From CAWCTD01 sp963798455 (GTDB lineage: Bacteria; Acidobacteriota; Terriglobia; Bryobacterales; Bryobacteraceae), in assembly GCA_963798455.1 (NCBI GenBank), contig CAWCTD010000003.1:1798001-1862000 (forward strand): a stretch of 64,000 nt of DNA. The letters are read 5' to 3'. Position 1 is the first letter of the stretch. Each line of letters begins with the position of its first letter. Positions 42,892 through 53,278 of this stretch are shown here, piece by piece. Position numbers and translations under genes: made by a program. The notes below the pieces were generated by a model that saw nothing but the letters and a program-made list of their open reading frames with translations, did no database searches and was not told the DNA's origin.

Positions 42892-45453
42892 ATGACAGGA
42901 GACGATTCCTATCCCAGGCGTGACGCGTTGAAGGCGGTTATCACCGGCCTCGCGGCGGTGCGGCTGTCGCAAGGGAAGACGGCAGGCCAGCAGCGTGCCC
43001 CGGTTTCAGGGAGCGGCGCAAGCATCGAGAGCAAGCGCGGCCAACTCTTCGACAGCGGCTGGCGCTTTTATCGCGGGGACGCTCCGGGCGCCGAACGCCC
43101 GGAGTTCAACGACGGCGGTTGGCGTGCGCTCGACCTGCCGCACGACTGGAGCGTGGAAGATCTTCCGCCTCGTCCTAGCCAGGAGAACGGCGAGAGCACC
43201 CTCTGGGGTGAGAGCGTGCTGCCCACGCGGGTTGGCCCGTTCGACAGCGAATTGAGCCAGGGAGGACGAAGTACCGGCTGGTTTGTGGGAGGAACCGGCT
43301 GGTACCGCAAACGCTTCAGGGCGGCCTCGGCGCCTGCCGGCAGCCAGGTCGAAATCGTGTTCGACGGCGTCTACATGAACAGCGACGTGTGGCTGAACGG
43401 GCAGCACCTGGGCAATCATCCCTACGGCTACACCGCTTTTGCGTACGACCTGACGCCGCACCTCCAGCGCGGCGGCGAAAACGTGCTGGCCGTGCGCGTG
43501 CGGAACGAAGGGCGGAACAGCCGCTGGTACTCCGGATCCGGCATCTATCGTCATGTATGGCTGAACGCAACGGGCGACGTGCGCGTGCCGCTGTGGGGCG
43601 TCTTCGTCACGACGCCTGAGGTTTCTAGCGACGCGGCAACCGTGAAGGTGTCCGTCAACATCGAGAACCGCGCGAAGGCCGCCGAGGAGGTGACCGTCCG
43701 AATCCGGCTGCTCGATTCGAAGAACGCCATCGCCGCCAGCCGCGAGGCCCCCCAGGCTGTACCGGCCGGTGGCCATGCCCAGGTGGAGCAGGAACTCACG
43801 GTGAAAGCGCCGCAGTTGTGGTCCACGGCCACGCCGCGTATGTACCGCGCCGAAGTGGATCTCATGGCCGGCGGCAAGGTGGTGGACCGGACGGCTACCC
43901 CGTTCGGCATTCGCAAGGTCGAGGTGGATGCGGAGCGCGGCCTTCGCATCAACGGCGAGGCGGTCAAGCTCAAGGGCGGCTGCCTGCACCACGACAACGG
44001 GCTCGTGGGAGCAGCGGCGATCGATCGCGCCGAGGAGCGCCGCGTCGAGTTGATGAAGGCGAACGGGTTCAACGCGATCCGGACGAGCCACAACCCGCCG
44101 TCTCCGGCGTTCCTGGATGCCTGCGACCGGTTGGGCATGCTGGTGATGGATGAAGCCTTCGACCAATGGGAGCGCCAGAAGAACCCCCAGGACTATCACC
44201 TCTACTTCGACGACTGGTGGCAACGCGACATCGACGCCATGGTGCTGCGCGACCGCAACCACCCGAGCGTGATCTTCTGGAGCATCGGCAACGAGATTCC
44301 GGAACGCTTTGAACCGCGGGGCGTGGAACTTGCCAAGCAGGTTGTCGACTACGTCAAGCGCCTTGATCCCACACGGCCGGTCACGGCCGCGATCAACGGA
44401 GCGCGCGGTGAAGCGAGCGACCCAGCATTCCAGCACCTCGACGTCGCGGGCTACAACTACCTGTGGCGCAGCTACGAATCGGATCACGGGCGGCAACCGA
44501 AGCGGGTAATGGTCACCACGGAGTCGTTCCCCCTGGAGGCGTTCGACAACTGGCGGCTGATTCAGCAGCACCCGTATGTGATCGGCGACTTCGTATGGAC
44601 GGGGATGGACTACCTCGGAGAGGCGGCCATCGGGAACGCACAACTGAACACGCCTGCGCGAGGGGGGCCCGCGGCCGCACCCGCTCCGGGTGGTGGCGTC
44701 AACTCTCTGGGCTTCCCGTGGTTCAACGCTTACTGCGGTGACATCGACCTGATCGGCGAAAGGAAGCCCCAGTTGTATTACAAGCACGTGGTCTGGGAGA
44801 CGAGCAAGTTGGAGATGGCGGTGCAGCGCCCGCTGCCGGCGGGGCGCTCGGAGGTGATCAGCCGCTGGGGCTGGTCGGACGAGCTGCGCAGTTGGACCTG
44901 GCCCGGTTATGAAGGAAAAACGCTCGCGGTGCGCGTGTACTCGTCGGGCGACCAAGTGCGGCTGCTGCTGAACGGCAAGGAGATCGGGGTGAAGCCGGTC
45001 TCGGCGGAGACGCAACTCAAGGCTGAGTTCGAAGTGCCGTACGCGCCGGGCGAACTCAGAGCGGTGGCTCTCTCCGGCGGCAAACAGATCGCCGAGCTTG
45101 CGTTCAAGACCGCCGGCCCGCCCGCCACGCTTCGTTTGAAAGCGGACCGGCAGTCGATCCGGCGGGATCGGAACGATCTCGCCTACGTGACGCTGGAGGT
45201 GCTGGACAAAGCCGGAGAACTCGTGCCCGATGCAGCCGTCCCCGTGACCTTCAGCATCAGCGGCGCTGCCGAACTGGCCGCCGTGGGGACAGCCAATCCG
45301 AAAGACATCGGGAGCTTCCGCCAGCCGCACCCGCGGACATTCCACGGCAAGTGCCTGGCCATCGTGAGACCGACAGGAGCAGCGGGCAGCGTCACGCTAC
45401 GGGCGCAGGCCGAGGCGCTCTCTTCAGCCAGTCTCGCGCTCCAGGTCGGTTAG
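42892..45453 (+). CDS. GH2 glycoside hydrolase (beta-galactosidase-like), Tat-exported
   Basis: 853 residues from ATG 42892 after GAAGGAGG; the upstream in-frame ATG at 42805 lacks a site. A Tat-like leader (SYPRRDALKAVITGLAAV) precedes the GH2 sugar-binding domain (WRALDLPHDWSVEDLP, WYRKRF, GVYMNSDVWLNGQ), the immunoglobulin-like domain and the TIM barrel with IRTSHNPPSPAFLDACDRLG. The acid/base Glu is in SIGNEIPER and the nucleophile Glu in VTTESFPLEAF. C-terminal beta domains follow. The substrate is likely a galactoside or other beta-glycoside. A second GH2 lies at 58277. Confidence 0.92.
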   Translation: MTGDDSYPRRDALKAVITGLAAVRLSQGKTAGQQRAPVSGSGASIESKRGQLFDSGWRFYRGDAPGAERPEFNDGGWRALDLPHDWSVEDLPPRPSQENGESTLWGESVLPTRVGPFDSELSQGGRSTGWFVGGTGWYRKRFRAASAPAGSQVEIVFDGVYMNSDVWLNGQHLGNHPYGYTAFAYDLTPHLQRGGENVLAVRVRNEGRNSRWYSGSGIYRHVWLNATGDVRVPLWGVFVTTPEVSSDAATVKVSVNIENRAKAAEEVTVRIRLLDSKNAIAASREAPQAVPAGGHAQVEQELTVKAPQLWSTATPRMYRAEVDLMAGGKVVDRTATPFGIRKVEVDAERGLRINGEAVKLKGGCLHHDNGLVGAAAIDRAEERRVELMKANGFNAIRTSHNPPSPAFLDACDRLGMLVMDEAFDQWERQKNPQDYHLYFDDWWQRDIDAMVLRDRNHPSVIFWSIGNEIPERFEPRGVELAKQVVDYVKRLDPTRPVTAAINGARGEASDPAFQHLDVAGYNYLWRSYESDHGRQPKRVMVTTESFPLEAFDNWRLIQQHPYVIGDFVWTGMDYLGEAAIGNAQLNTPARGGPAAAPAPGGGVNSLGFPWFNAYCGDIDLIGERKPQLYYKHVVWETSKLEMAVQRPLPAGRSEVISRWGWSDELRSWTWPGYEGKTLAVRVYSSGDQVRLLLNGKEIGVKPVSAETQLKAEFEVPYAPGELRAVALSGGKQIAELAFKTAGPPATLRLKADRQSIRRDRNDLAYVTLEVLDKAGELVPDAAVPVTFSISGAAELAAVGTANPKDIGSFRQPHPRTFHGKCLAIVRPTGAAGSVTLRAQAEALSSASLALQVG

Positions 45454-45609
45454 CGGCGCGACGGCGGGCACGGAAAACCCTCAACTTGCCGTTTACCTCC
45501 GGGTTTGGGGCCGGCGCGGCAGCGGGTGTCAAGCTCAGGGGTTCACTTGGGCGGCGTCGCCCTTGCTGGCTGGGCCTTGGATTGCATACTCTCTGGTGTA
45601 GGTGCGTTC

Positions 45610-47037
45610 GTGAGCCGTCTTTTGCTTCTCATGCTTCTCCTGGCCGGCGGCCTGGGGAGGGCACAGAACCTGGATCCGTTAAAGCCCAACCTGTTGCGCT
45701 TTCACCCCAATCTCACCGAGTTCAGCATCGTGAGCAGTTGCCGGGTTCACTCGACCCATTCCGTGGTCGTGGTTCGGGGAGCCGTGAGTCCGGATCGCAT
45801 CCAGGGCGGAGCCGCTGATCCAGCATTTTTCCGCCAGGAGGCGTTCGGCGTCTTCGTGGTCGATGCCGGGTGGAGCCCCTTAGTCGAGCTTGAGGTCTTC
45901 GCGTCGCGGCGCTGGCTGGACTACGACGTTCGCGTGGACGAGTGCCCGCCCGGCTCCGCGGTGGTGACCAGTCAGGGTGCGACCTACGGAGATCAACCCC
46001 AACGAGTGCTGTACTTCTATGATCTGCAACGAAGGGCGCTGATAAGCCGCATCCCGTACGATCCGGTCACCGTTGAGTGGATCGAACCAGAGGCTGGCGC
46101 GCTGTACTTCATCGGCCCGAACATCGTGGCGAGGTTCGACCCTTCACGGCCGAACGAGAGTGAAGTCACGCCCATCAAAGACATCCAGGAAGTGCGCCGC
46201 GACGGCGGCACGCTGGTCTTGCTGAGTGAGACGCAGCGCTACGAAATGTCGGGCGGCAGGTTACTGGCTCAGCCGAACCCGGAACGGGCCATGTTCGCCT
46301 ACAACCCCAGTTCTGTTCCTATGCCCGGATTGCCCGAGGTTAGGGTCTGGGTCCCCCTGCGTCGAGTGGAGCGCCATACCGTATCCCTCCAGGTCCCGGG
46401 CCGGGCACCCCGGCAGTTCCTCGTCTGGAACAGCGAGATCTGGGCCAACAGCCATGGCGGTCAGGCGAATTCCGGGGTGTATGAAATTCTTACCGGAAGC
46501 CCGCATTATTTTCCGCTGGGCCAGCCGGATTGGGAGACGTTCCGCAAGCTGAGGCCGGCCCGTGTGCGGGATGGATACACGCGCGACTCGACATTCAGGG
46601 AAGAGGTCGGGCCCTTTCAGGTGGTCGCGGACCGCATCTGGTTCGGGGCCAGCTTCTATGACGGCGAAGGCACTACCGGGATCGGCGGGCTGGGCTGGCT
46701 TGACACGGTGAACCGAACGTTTCACATGCAGTACCTGCCCCAGATCGCCGACTGGTCGGCCTCTGCCATCCTCGCGGACCAACACGAAGTCTGGCTTGGC
46801 CTGGTGCGGCATCCCGAGGGAGCGGACCTGCCTGGCGGTTTGGCCCAGGTGCGGCTGAGCGACTGGACGGTGACGGTCCACAAGCTGCCCCAGATTGTTC
46901 GAGCCATTCGAAGGGTGGACGGCATGCTTTACTTGGGAACCTCGGACGGAGTCTACCGCCTCGGGCCGCAAGGCATGGATCGGATCGCGATTCGCCGCAC
47001 CGCGGACGGAGGCTACCACCTAGCCCTCGACCACTAG
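45610..47037 (+). CDS. Secreted hypothetical protein, 475 aa, propeller-like
   Basis: A GTG at 45610 gives a signal peptide (SRLLLLMLLLAGGLGRAQ); the frame extends upstream without an obvious site. The mature protein has repeated strand patterns with W/Y-rich turns (LVLLSETQRYEMSGGRLLA, ADRIWFGASFYDGEG, EVWLGLVRHPEG, GMLYLGTSDGVYRLG), as in beta-propellers. No catalytic motif is seen. It follows the GH2 gene on the same strand. Confidence 0.6.
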   Translation: MSRLLLLMLLLAGGLGRAQNLDPLKPNLLRFHPNLTEFSIVSSCRVHSTHSVVVVRGAVSPDRIQGGAADPAFFRQEAFGVFVVDAGWSPLVELEVFASRRWLDYDVRVDECPPGSAVVTSQGATYGDQPQRVLYFYDLQRRALISRIPYDPVTVEWIEPEAGALYFIGPNIVARFDPSRPNESEVTPIKDIQEVRRDGGTLVLLSETQRYEMSGGRLLAQPNPERAMFAYNPSSVPMPGLPEVRVWVPLRRVERHTVSLQVPGRAPRQFLVWNSEIWANSHGGQANSGVYEILTGSPHYFPLGQPDWETFRKLRPARVRDGYTRDSTFREEVGPFQVVADRIWFGASFYDGEGTTGIGGLGWLDTVNRTFHMQYLPQIADWSASAILADQHEVWLGLVRHPEGADLPGGLAQVRLSDWTVTVHKLPQIVRAIRRVDGMLYLGTSDGVYRLGPQGMDRIAIRRTADGGYHLALDH

Positions 47038-47049
47038 CCTCGCCGGCCC

Positions 47050-49979
47050 TTACTTCGCGCTCGCCGCCGGCTTGGCGCGCCCGGCGCTCAGGTTGTCGAA
47101 GTTCAGCATGGCGTTGAACAGGAGGAAGAAGCTGCCTTGGGTCTCCTGGCGCCACATGGGGTTGTTGGCGAACAGAACGACGTGGCCCTTGCCCCTGGGC
47201 ACGTCCACCACCACCGGCCGGTTGGCCAGCTCGCGCCCGCCGGCCAGCATCCCCGACACAAGCAGCTCTTTCTCGTCCGCGAAACGCACCACAATCCGAG
47301 GCTTCAGCTCCTCGGGGAACAGGAACAGCCGCTGCGACTCGCGCTCCTCCTCGGTGAGCGGCCGCTCTTCTCCCGGCTTCAGTTCCGGCTTGGCGGGCGG
47401 CGGCGTGTAGGGGCGCGCCTGCGGGATGTCGGGGTCGGTCGCCGAGCCACGCCCACTGGTGCGCGGCGCAGGCTGCTCGTCCTCAGCCCCACCTCCCGTG
47501 CGCCCCGTCGTGCTCACCCGGAAGATCGGAGCCTGGTTGAAATAGACCGAGAGGCGATCTCCGTAACCATAGGCGATAGGGCTTCCCTTGTCGGCGACCA
47601 CGGCGTTCACCACGCTGCCCCGCACCCGTAGCTCGCGGGCCGGCACGATGGAGACCCCATCGATCAAACCGAAATCAATGGGCACGGACGCATTGCCGGC
47701 GATGGTGACGAACAAGCCGCCCTGGTCGATGAAGCGGCGCAGTTGCGCCAGGCCTTCCAGCCCCATTCCGCCGCGTATGTCGTCGGTCTGGTCGGGCGAG
47801 GTCGCCCATGTTGGGCGTCAGAGCCGACTTCTTCCAGGGCACCGGGTCCCCGTACATAGGGATGCCGTTGACGATTCGCTGCGCGCTTCCCGACGCCGGT
47901 CCGAGCAGGATCACGTCCCATCTCGCGCGCAGGTCGGGCGTCTGGCGCAGTACCTGGCCGGAGATGTAATCGTAAGGGAGTTGCAGGTTGTCGAGCGCGA
48001 TGCGGAACCAGCCTTCGTTCTGGGTGTTCTCCCAGGTGTGCACCAGCGCGATGCGCGGCACGGCGAGTTTGTGGACGGGCGCCTTGGGGACGTCGCCGCT
48101 GGCGTAGACGGTCAGTCCCAAATCCTTAGCGGCCTCTTCGATCCGGGCCCGCACGTTGGTGGGATTCCCTTCCGCCCTGATCACGAACGTCCCCGCGCCG
48201 AACTCCCTGTCCAGGGCTTTGAACGGCTCCTCGGCGGCGAGCATCTCGACATCTTTCAATCGGAAGCGGAATTGGGCCAGCGAGTTTTCCGTGTTGTGCG
48301 GGATCAGGTAGGCGGCCGTGGCGGTGCCCACTACCCTGCCCTCCACTTTCGCCGGTGACGTCATCAGCGTCATAGGAGCCTTGAGGATGGCGGCATCCGT
48401 GACCCGGACGGTCTTCACATTCCTGCAGCGGGCCGAGCGTCCAGCCGGTGTCGTCATACGGCCGAGGGTCCCGCGTGCTGTAGTACTGCGTGTCGAGCAG
48501 CATGTCGGCCTGGCGGCTGTAGGGCTGGTCCATACGGATGACATAGCTGCCCCTGGGTACTTGTCCTTCTTCTCCTCTTTGCCCTCCTTGCGGGTAAGCT
48601 CGATGTCGTTGTCCGCCCGATGCACCTCGACCCCGTGAAGTTGCAGCAGGTTGACCAACCCGGCGCACTCGATAGGCCGGGGATCGTCCGCCGGAATCAC
48701 CCAGGCCGCCGGTCCCTCGTTCGACGCCTTGGCGACGGACCTCTTGCTCTTGAGATAAAAGTTCTCCAGAAACAGGCGCTTGTTCTCGGCGAAGTAGTGG
48801 AGCGCCAGCAGCAGGGCGCTCTGCTGCAGATTGATGTTGTTGCGGATCGACCATTTCACCTTGGGCAAAGGAGGATTGGGGCGGAACCACGTGCGCGTGG
48901 TCGCTGTTTCCGGCACCTCGCGCTCCAGGGTGTCCGCGCCCCACGCCGCCGTAGGTCTCATAGAAGCGGCCGATGGCGTTGCGTCCCTGCGCCACGTACA
49001 TCATGTAGTTGGCCGCCCATCCGTCGTAGAAACCGTGGGTCCAGATGCCCGGCACGCCGCGCTTGGTCATCTCTTCGACTTCCTGGTTCGCCAGCATCTG
49101 CCATTCACTGATTACGATCGGATCGAGCCAGGCGTTGTACGGCCCCATGCCGGTCGAGGTGTAGAGGAACGGCTGCGACTCGTGGAGGTCGTGCAGCACC
49201 TGCGGGTGCCACTCCAGGAAGGTCTTCACCATCATGCGGCTCAGTGCGAGGGCGAGCCCCATACCGTCGCGATTGTTGTCGTGGGCCACGTACTTTCCCC
49301 AGTAGACGAGGCTCGGCGCGGCTTTGCCGGGATTGGCTTTCTTGTAGTTGTAAAGGTCCACGTAGCGGTCGTGCCCGTCCACTTCCTGAACCGGCGTGAT
49401 CATCACGATCGAATTCTTTCTTATGGCCTGGACGAACGGAGTCTCCTCGACCGCCAGCCGGTAAGCCAGTTCCATCAGCATCTCAGGCGACCCGCACTCC
49501 GAAGAGTGGATGCTGCCCGTGATCCAGTAGAGCGGCAGGCCCTCTTCCAGAAGCTTCTGGGCCTCCCCGGCGGGCGTCTTGCGAGGATCGGCCAGGCGGC
49601 CCGTGATCTCGCGGTAGCGGTCCAGCCGCTTCATGTTCGCCTCGTCCGAGATCACCACCAGGATCGTTTCCCTGCCCTCCTCGGAGCGGCCCATGGAGAG
49701 GACTCTCACGCGGGGCGACGCTATTTCCAGTTCCCGCATGTAGCGGTAGATGTCCGCCGAGTAGGTCAGCTTGTTGGGAGTGCCGATCACGTACCCCAGG
49801 ACCTTCTCGGGGGTGGGAACTCTGTCCGAAGCCGGCAGGTGATCGACGAGCTCGGTCAGGAAGAAGGGCTCGGTCGTGTACTCCTTGATCTTGGCGGAGT
49901 AAGGCTGGTCGATCGACTGCGCCCACAGCGCGGGCAGACACGCGAACAATACGAAAAACATTCTGGCTGGTCTGGTCAT
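47050..49979 (-). pseudogene. M14 zinc carboxypeptidase-like secreted protein, broken by about four frameshifts
   Basis: From ATG 49979: signal peptide (MFFVLFACLPALWAQS), then the M14 domain with HxxE in GSIHSSECGSPEMLMEL and the later His in LHDLHESQPFLY. Frame changes occur near 48955, 48555, 48425 and 47790. Continuity is clear in protein terms: FYETYG then GADTLERE; DKYP then GSYVIRMDQPYSRQADMLL; TLGPL then NVKTVRVTDAAIL; TPNMGDLARPD then DIRGGMGLEGLAQLRRFI. The C-terminus, ending at 47050, has a ThuA/glutaminase-like region (HVVLFANNPMWRQETQGS). Repaired length is about 975 residues. Four single-base indels in an otherwise well-kept gene point to sequence error. Confidence 0.8.
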
Positions 49980-50006
49980 GGGATTCTCTTCGCTATGATA
50001 GTTCAA

Positions 50007-50140
50007 GGAGCTTGCTGAAAAACCTGCCGGCGAGACCGGCCGAGACAAGACAGGAGTCTTATCCCACGCTTGGAATCAGCGAGTTGGGTCCACGTGGGGT
50101 ATGTCTCCTGACTTGCCCAGCAGGTTTTTCAGCAAGCTCC
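50007..50140. mobile_element. 134-bp palindromic MITE-like element
   Basis: Perfect 21-bp terminal inverted repeats: GGAGCTTGCTGAAAAACCTG plus C at 50007-50027, and the inverse at 50120-50140. Inside are a GCCGG/CCGGC hairpin and an imperfect inner inverted repeat (GACAGGAGTCTTATCCCAC against GTGGGGTATGTCTCCTGAC). The outer part of the inner repeat recurs at 62528-62553. The element fills most of the gap between the divergent M14 and threonine synthase genes, ending 10 bp before the thrC start. Confidence 0.8.
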
Positions 50141-50150
50141 AAGCGCTGCC

Positions 50151-51377
50151 ATGACCACGCTGACACATCTGGAATGCAGCCTCTGCGGCCGGACCTTCGA
50201 AACAGGCAAGATCCACAACCTGTGCGAGTGCGGCGGGCCCTTACTGGCCCGCTACGATCTGGAGAGCACGCGGCTGAGTTGGAGCCGCGAGTGGCTCGGC
50301 CATGCGCCGGCCACGATGTGGCGCTATGCCCCGCTGCTGCCGGTCGCGAACCCCAACTCCATCGTCTCCCTGGGCGAGGGCATGACCCCGCTCATCCGGG
50401 CCCGCCGGCTGGGCGAGACGCTCGGCGCACAGGATCTCTGGATCAAGGACGACGGCGTCAATCCCACGGGCTCATTCAAGGCCCGCGGCCTTTCGTGCGC
50501 CATCTCGATGGCGGTGGAGCTGAACATTCCGCAGGTCGCGATCCCGTCCGCGGGCAACGCCGGCGGCGCGCTTGCCGCCTATGCCGCGGCGGCGGGCATG
50601 GAAGCCCACGTGTTCATGCCGCGGGACGTCCCCCAGGCCAACTTCCTGGAGTGCCAGGCCTGCGGCGCGGACGTCACCTTGGTCGATGGGCTGATCCAGG
50701 ATTGCGGGCGGATCGCCGCGGAGCGCGCCGCGCGCGAAGGCTGGTTCGACATGGGCACTTTGAAGGAGCCCTACCGGGTCGAGGGTAAGAAAACCATGGG
50801 GTTCGAACTGGCCGAGCAGTTCCGCTGGGAACTGCCGGACGCGATCCTCTACCCGACGGGGGGAGGCGTGGGGCTGATCGGGATGTGGAAGGCCTTCGAG
50901 GAGCTGGAAGCGCTTGGCTGGATCTCGGGCAAGCGTCCCAAGATGATCGCGGTACAGGCCGAGGGCTGCCGGCCGGTGGTGGAAGCCTTCCATCAGGGCC
51001 AGGATGAATGCCGGTTGTTTGAGAACGCTTCCACTCTAGCCAGCGGCCTTCGCGTGCCCAAGCCGCTGGGCGGTCCCCTCATCCTGAAGATCCTGAGAGC
51101 GAGCGGCGGAACCGCAGTGGCCGTGAACGACCAGGAGATGCTCGATGCGGGACTGGCGCTGGCGAGCATGGAGGGCATCTTTGCGGCGCCCGAGGGCGCG
51201 GCTTCGATCGCGGCGCTCGGCAAGCTGTTCGCGGAGGGCAGGCTAGGCCCCGGTGAGCGGATCGTGATCTATAACACCGGCGCGGGACACAAGTACCCTG
51301 AAGCTTATACCACCCGGTTTCCGCGCGTGGCCTCCACCGAGCAGGACAAGCTGGGCGGACTGATCACGCCACGGTAG
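50151..51377 (+). CDS. thrC: Threonine synthase (copy 1)
   Basis: 408 residues, PLP fold type II. A zinc-ribbon-like N-terminus (LECSLCGRTFETGKI ... CECGGPL) leads to the core: LGEGMTPL, the PLP Lys in DDGVNPTGSFKARGL, SAGNAGGALAAYAAAAG, EPYRVEGKKTMGFE and YPTGGGVGLIG. It converts phosphohomoserine to threonine. No ribosome-binding site is seen because the upstream DNA is the MITE-like element. A diverged paralogue lies 0.5 kb downstream on the opposite strand. Confidence 0.9.
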   Translation: MTTLTHLECSLCGRTFETGKIHNLCECGGPLLARYDLESTRLSWSREWLGHAPATMWRYAPLLPVANPNSIVSLGEGMTPLIRARRLGETLGAQDLWIKDDGVNPTGSFKARGLSCAISMAVELNIPQVAIPSAGNAGGALAAYAAAAGMEAHVFMPRDVPQANFLECQACGADVTLVDGLIQDCGRIAAERAAREGWFDMGTLKEPYRVEGKKTMGFELAEQFRWELPDAILYPTGGGVGLIGMWKAFEELEALGWISGKRPKMIAVQAEGCRPVVEAFHQGQDECRLFENASTLASGLRVPKPLGGPLILKILRASGGTAVAVNDQEMLDAGLALASMEGIFAAPEGAASIAALGKLFAEGRLGPGERIVIYNTGAGHKYPEAYTTRFPRVASTEQDKLGGLITPR

Positions 51378-51813
51378 CGGACGCCATGGCCCTCAGGCCC
51401 TCCTTACGCTGCGCGGCGTGCTGAGCCAGGGAAACTACCCGTGACACCTCCTTCACCTCAAAGGGGGTAATCAGCAGGTCGTACCCGCCCAAGTCGAGCA
51501 CCTCCGCCCAAAGGTGGTGCTTGGCCATGCGGGACGAGACGATCAGTTGCGGGCACTGGGGCAGGCCCTCAAGACCTTCCAGGACCGCCCTCCAGCCACC
51601 GCCGGGCAGGTCCCATTCACAGATGACCACCGGAACCTGGTGCCAGCCGGCCAGCGCAACCGCTTCCCGGCAGGAGTCTGCCTCGTACAGGCTGAAGCCG
51701 GAGAAGCCGCAGATCATCCGTAGAGAAAGGCGGTCATCCTCATGCTGACTGGCTATGACCACGGAAACTGCCGTTCGGGGTTCCATCACGAGTCGAGATG
51801 GAGCACTCGCCAT
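51364..51813 (-). CDS. Pseudo-receiver domain protein, phospho-Asp replaced by Glu
   Basis: 149 residues of CheY-like fold (VSVVIASQHEDDRLSLRMIC, SLYEADSCREAVAL, VPVVICEWDLPGGGWR, QLIVSSRM, YDLLITPFEVKEV). By alignment with D-W-x-M-P of CheY, the phospho-acceptor is Glu (E-W-D-L-P). The acidic pocket near the N-terminus is Q-H-E, and the conserved Lys before Pro is Thr (I-T-P-F). It probably cannot be phosphorylated and may mimic the active state. Its end overlaps copy 1 of thrC by 14 bp. Confidence 0.82.
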   Translation of the reverse strand: MASAPSRLVMEPRTAVSVVIASQHEDDRLSLRMICGFSGFSLYEADSCREAVALAGWHQVPVVICEWDLPGGGWRAVLEGLEGLPQCPQLIVSSRMAKHHLWAEVLDLGGYDLLITPFEVKEVSRVVSLAQHAAQRKEGLRAMASATVA

Positions 51814-51889
51814 GGCTGCCTCCTTTCCAAGGGAGTGTACCTGGCCGCGCGGAATTCTCAGATATGTGTTCGCCGCCGCGGCGCGCGCC

Positions 51890-53194
51890 TCACGCCAACA
51901 GCCGAGCGATCTGGTCCGGGTCGTTCGGCACCAGCACGGGCTGGTTTCCGAAGGTGGACTTGAGTTTGTCGCCGCCCGGCGCCGTCAATTGACCCGTGTG
52001 GTAGCGGTAGATGTAGTCCGGGTCCTTCAGAAGGTTCCCCGTCAGCACCGCCACCACGTCGGCATCAGGCGCGATGGCGCCCGCCGCCCTCAGTTTGCGG
52101 AGTCCCGCCAGCGTGGCCGCCGAGGCTGGCTCGCAGCCGATACCGCAGAGGCCGATCTGCGCCTTGGCATCGGCGATTTCCTGCTCGGTGACCTCCTCCA
52201 CCACCCCGCCTGAGGAAAGCACCTCGTGCAGGGCCTTGGGCCAGGACACAGGGTCGCCGATGCGAATGGCGGTGGCCAGCGTTTCGGGGCGCTCGACCCT
52301 GTTGAGTTTCGAGTGGTCCGAGGCTTGCCAGAGGTGGTAGAACGGCGCCGACCCGGCGGCCTGGATCACCGCCAGCCGCGGGCTCCGCGGGATCAGTCCC
52401 AGCTCGATCATCTCCCGAAGCGCTTTCCCGAAAGCGGAAGTATTCCCCAGGTTGCCGCCGGGGAGCACGATCCAGTCGGGAGGGTTCCAGTCCCGCTGGT
52501 CCATCATCTCGACGATGATGGTCTTCTGCCCTTCGATGCGGAAGGGGTTGATGGAGTTCAGCAGGTAAATGCCTAGCCGCTCCGCGAGGGCGCGCACCAG
52601 GGCCAGAATCTGGTCGAAGTTGGCTTCCACCTGAAAGGTTCGCGCACCGTATTCCAGCGCCTGCGCCAGCTTTCCGTAGGAGATGTTGCCGTGCGGGATG
52701 AAGACGATCGGCTGCAAACCGGCGGCGCTGGCGTAAGCGGCCATCGAGGCCGATGTGTTGCCTGTCGAAACGCAGGCAACCCGGCGCATTCCCAGGCGGA
52801 GCGCCTGCGCGGTCCCGCAGGTCATTCCGTTGTCTTTGAAAGAGCCGGTGGGGTTGAAGCCCTGGTGCTTGAAGACCAACCGGTCCAGGCCCGCGTAGGA
52901 GGCCGCGCGGGGCGCGTCAAGCAAAGGGGTGTTGCCCTCCCTGAGAGAGACCACCGTGTCGTAGTTGTCGAGAAAGGAGATCATCTCACGGTAGCGCCAG
53001 ACACCGCTCTGATCCAGCCTGGCGTTGCCCGTGCGGCGTTCGCGCCACAGCCGTTTCAAAGCTTTCGGATCGGCTGTGCGGCCGGGGTAGGCGCACTCTA
53101 GTAATGCCCCGCAACGCGGGCAGTTGTAAATCACCTCTGTAATCGGGAACCGCGCGCGGCAGCGTTCTTCGAAGCAAACTAGTTCAGCAGCCAT
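51890..53194 (-). CDS. Threonine synthase-like enzyme (copy 2)
   Basis: 434 residues, also PLP fold type II: zinc-ribbon N-terminus (CFEERCRARF ... YNCPRCGALLEC), SLREGNTPLLDAP, the PLP Lys in KHQGFNPTGSFKDNGMT, STGNTSASMAAYASAAGL, NPFRIEGQKT and VLPGGNLGNTSAFGKAL. The S-x-G-N-T-S-A pattern is that of canonical threonine synthase, making this copy the more typical ThrC. Both copies lie head-to-tail around the pseudo-receiver gene, so one may have another substrate. Confidence 0.9.
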   Translation of the reverse strand: MAAELVCFEERCRARFPITEVIYNCPRCGALLECAYPGRTADPKALKRLWRERRTGNARLDQSGVWRYREMISFLDNYDTVVSLREGNTPLLDAPRAASYAGLDRLVFKHQGFNPTGSFKDNGMTCGTAQALRLGMRRVACVSTGNTSASMAAYASAAGLQPIVFIPHGNISYGKLAQALEYGARTFQVEANFDQILALVRALAERLGIYLLNSINPFRIEGQKTIIVEMMDQRDWNPPDWIVLPGGNLGNTSAFGKALREMIELGLIPRSPRLAVIQAAGSAPFYHLWQASDHSKLNRVERPETLATAIRIGDPVSWPKALHEVLSSGGVVEEVTEQEIADAKAQIGLCGIGCEPASAATLAGLRKLRAAGAIAPDADVVAVLTGNLLKDPDYIYRYHTGQLTAPGGDKLKSTFGNQPVLVPNDPDQIARLLA

Positions 53195-53278
53195 GAACCC
53201 TCGATTATAGCGGGCGGCTCCCGTGTCGCGGAGCCGCCGGGCGTCAAAGGTGTATCATCTCCACCAGGGAGACTGAAA

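Noticed and set aside
43006..45345. 779-codon reverse open frame opposite the GH2 gene
   Set aside because: Typical antisense shadow of a GC-rich gene; composition is His/Arg/Val-rich and no motifs are present.
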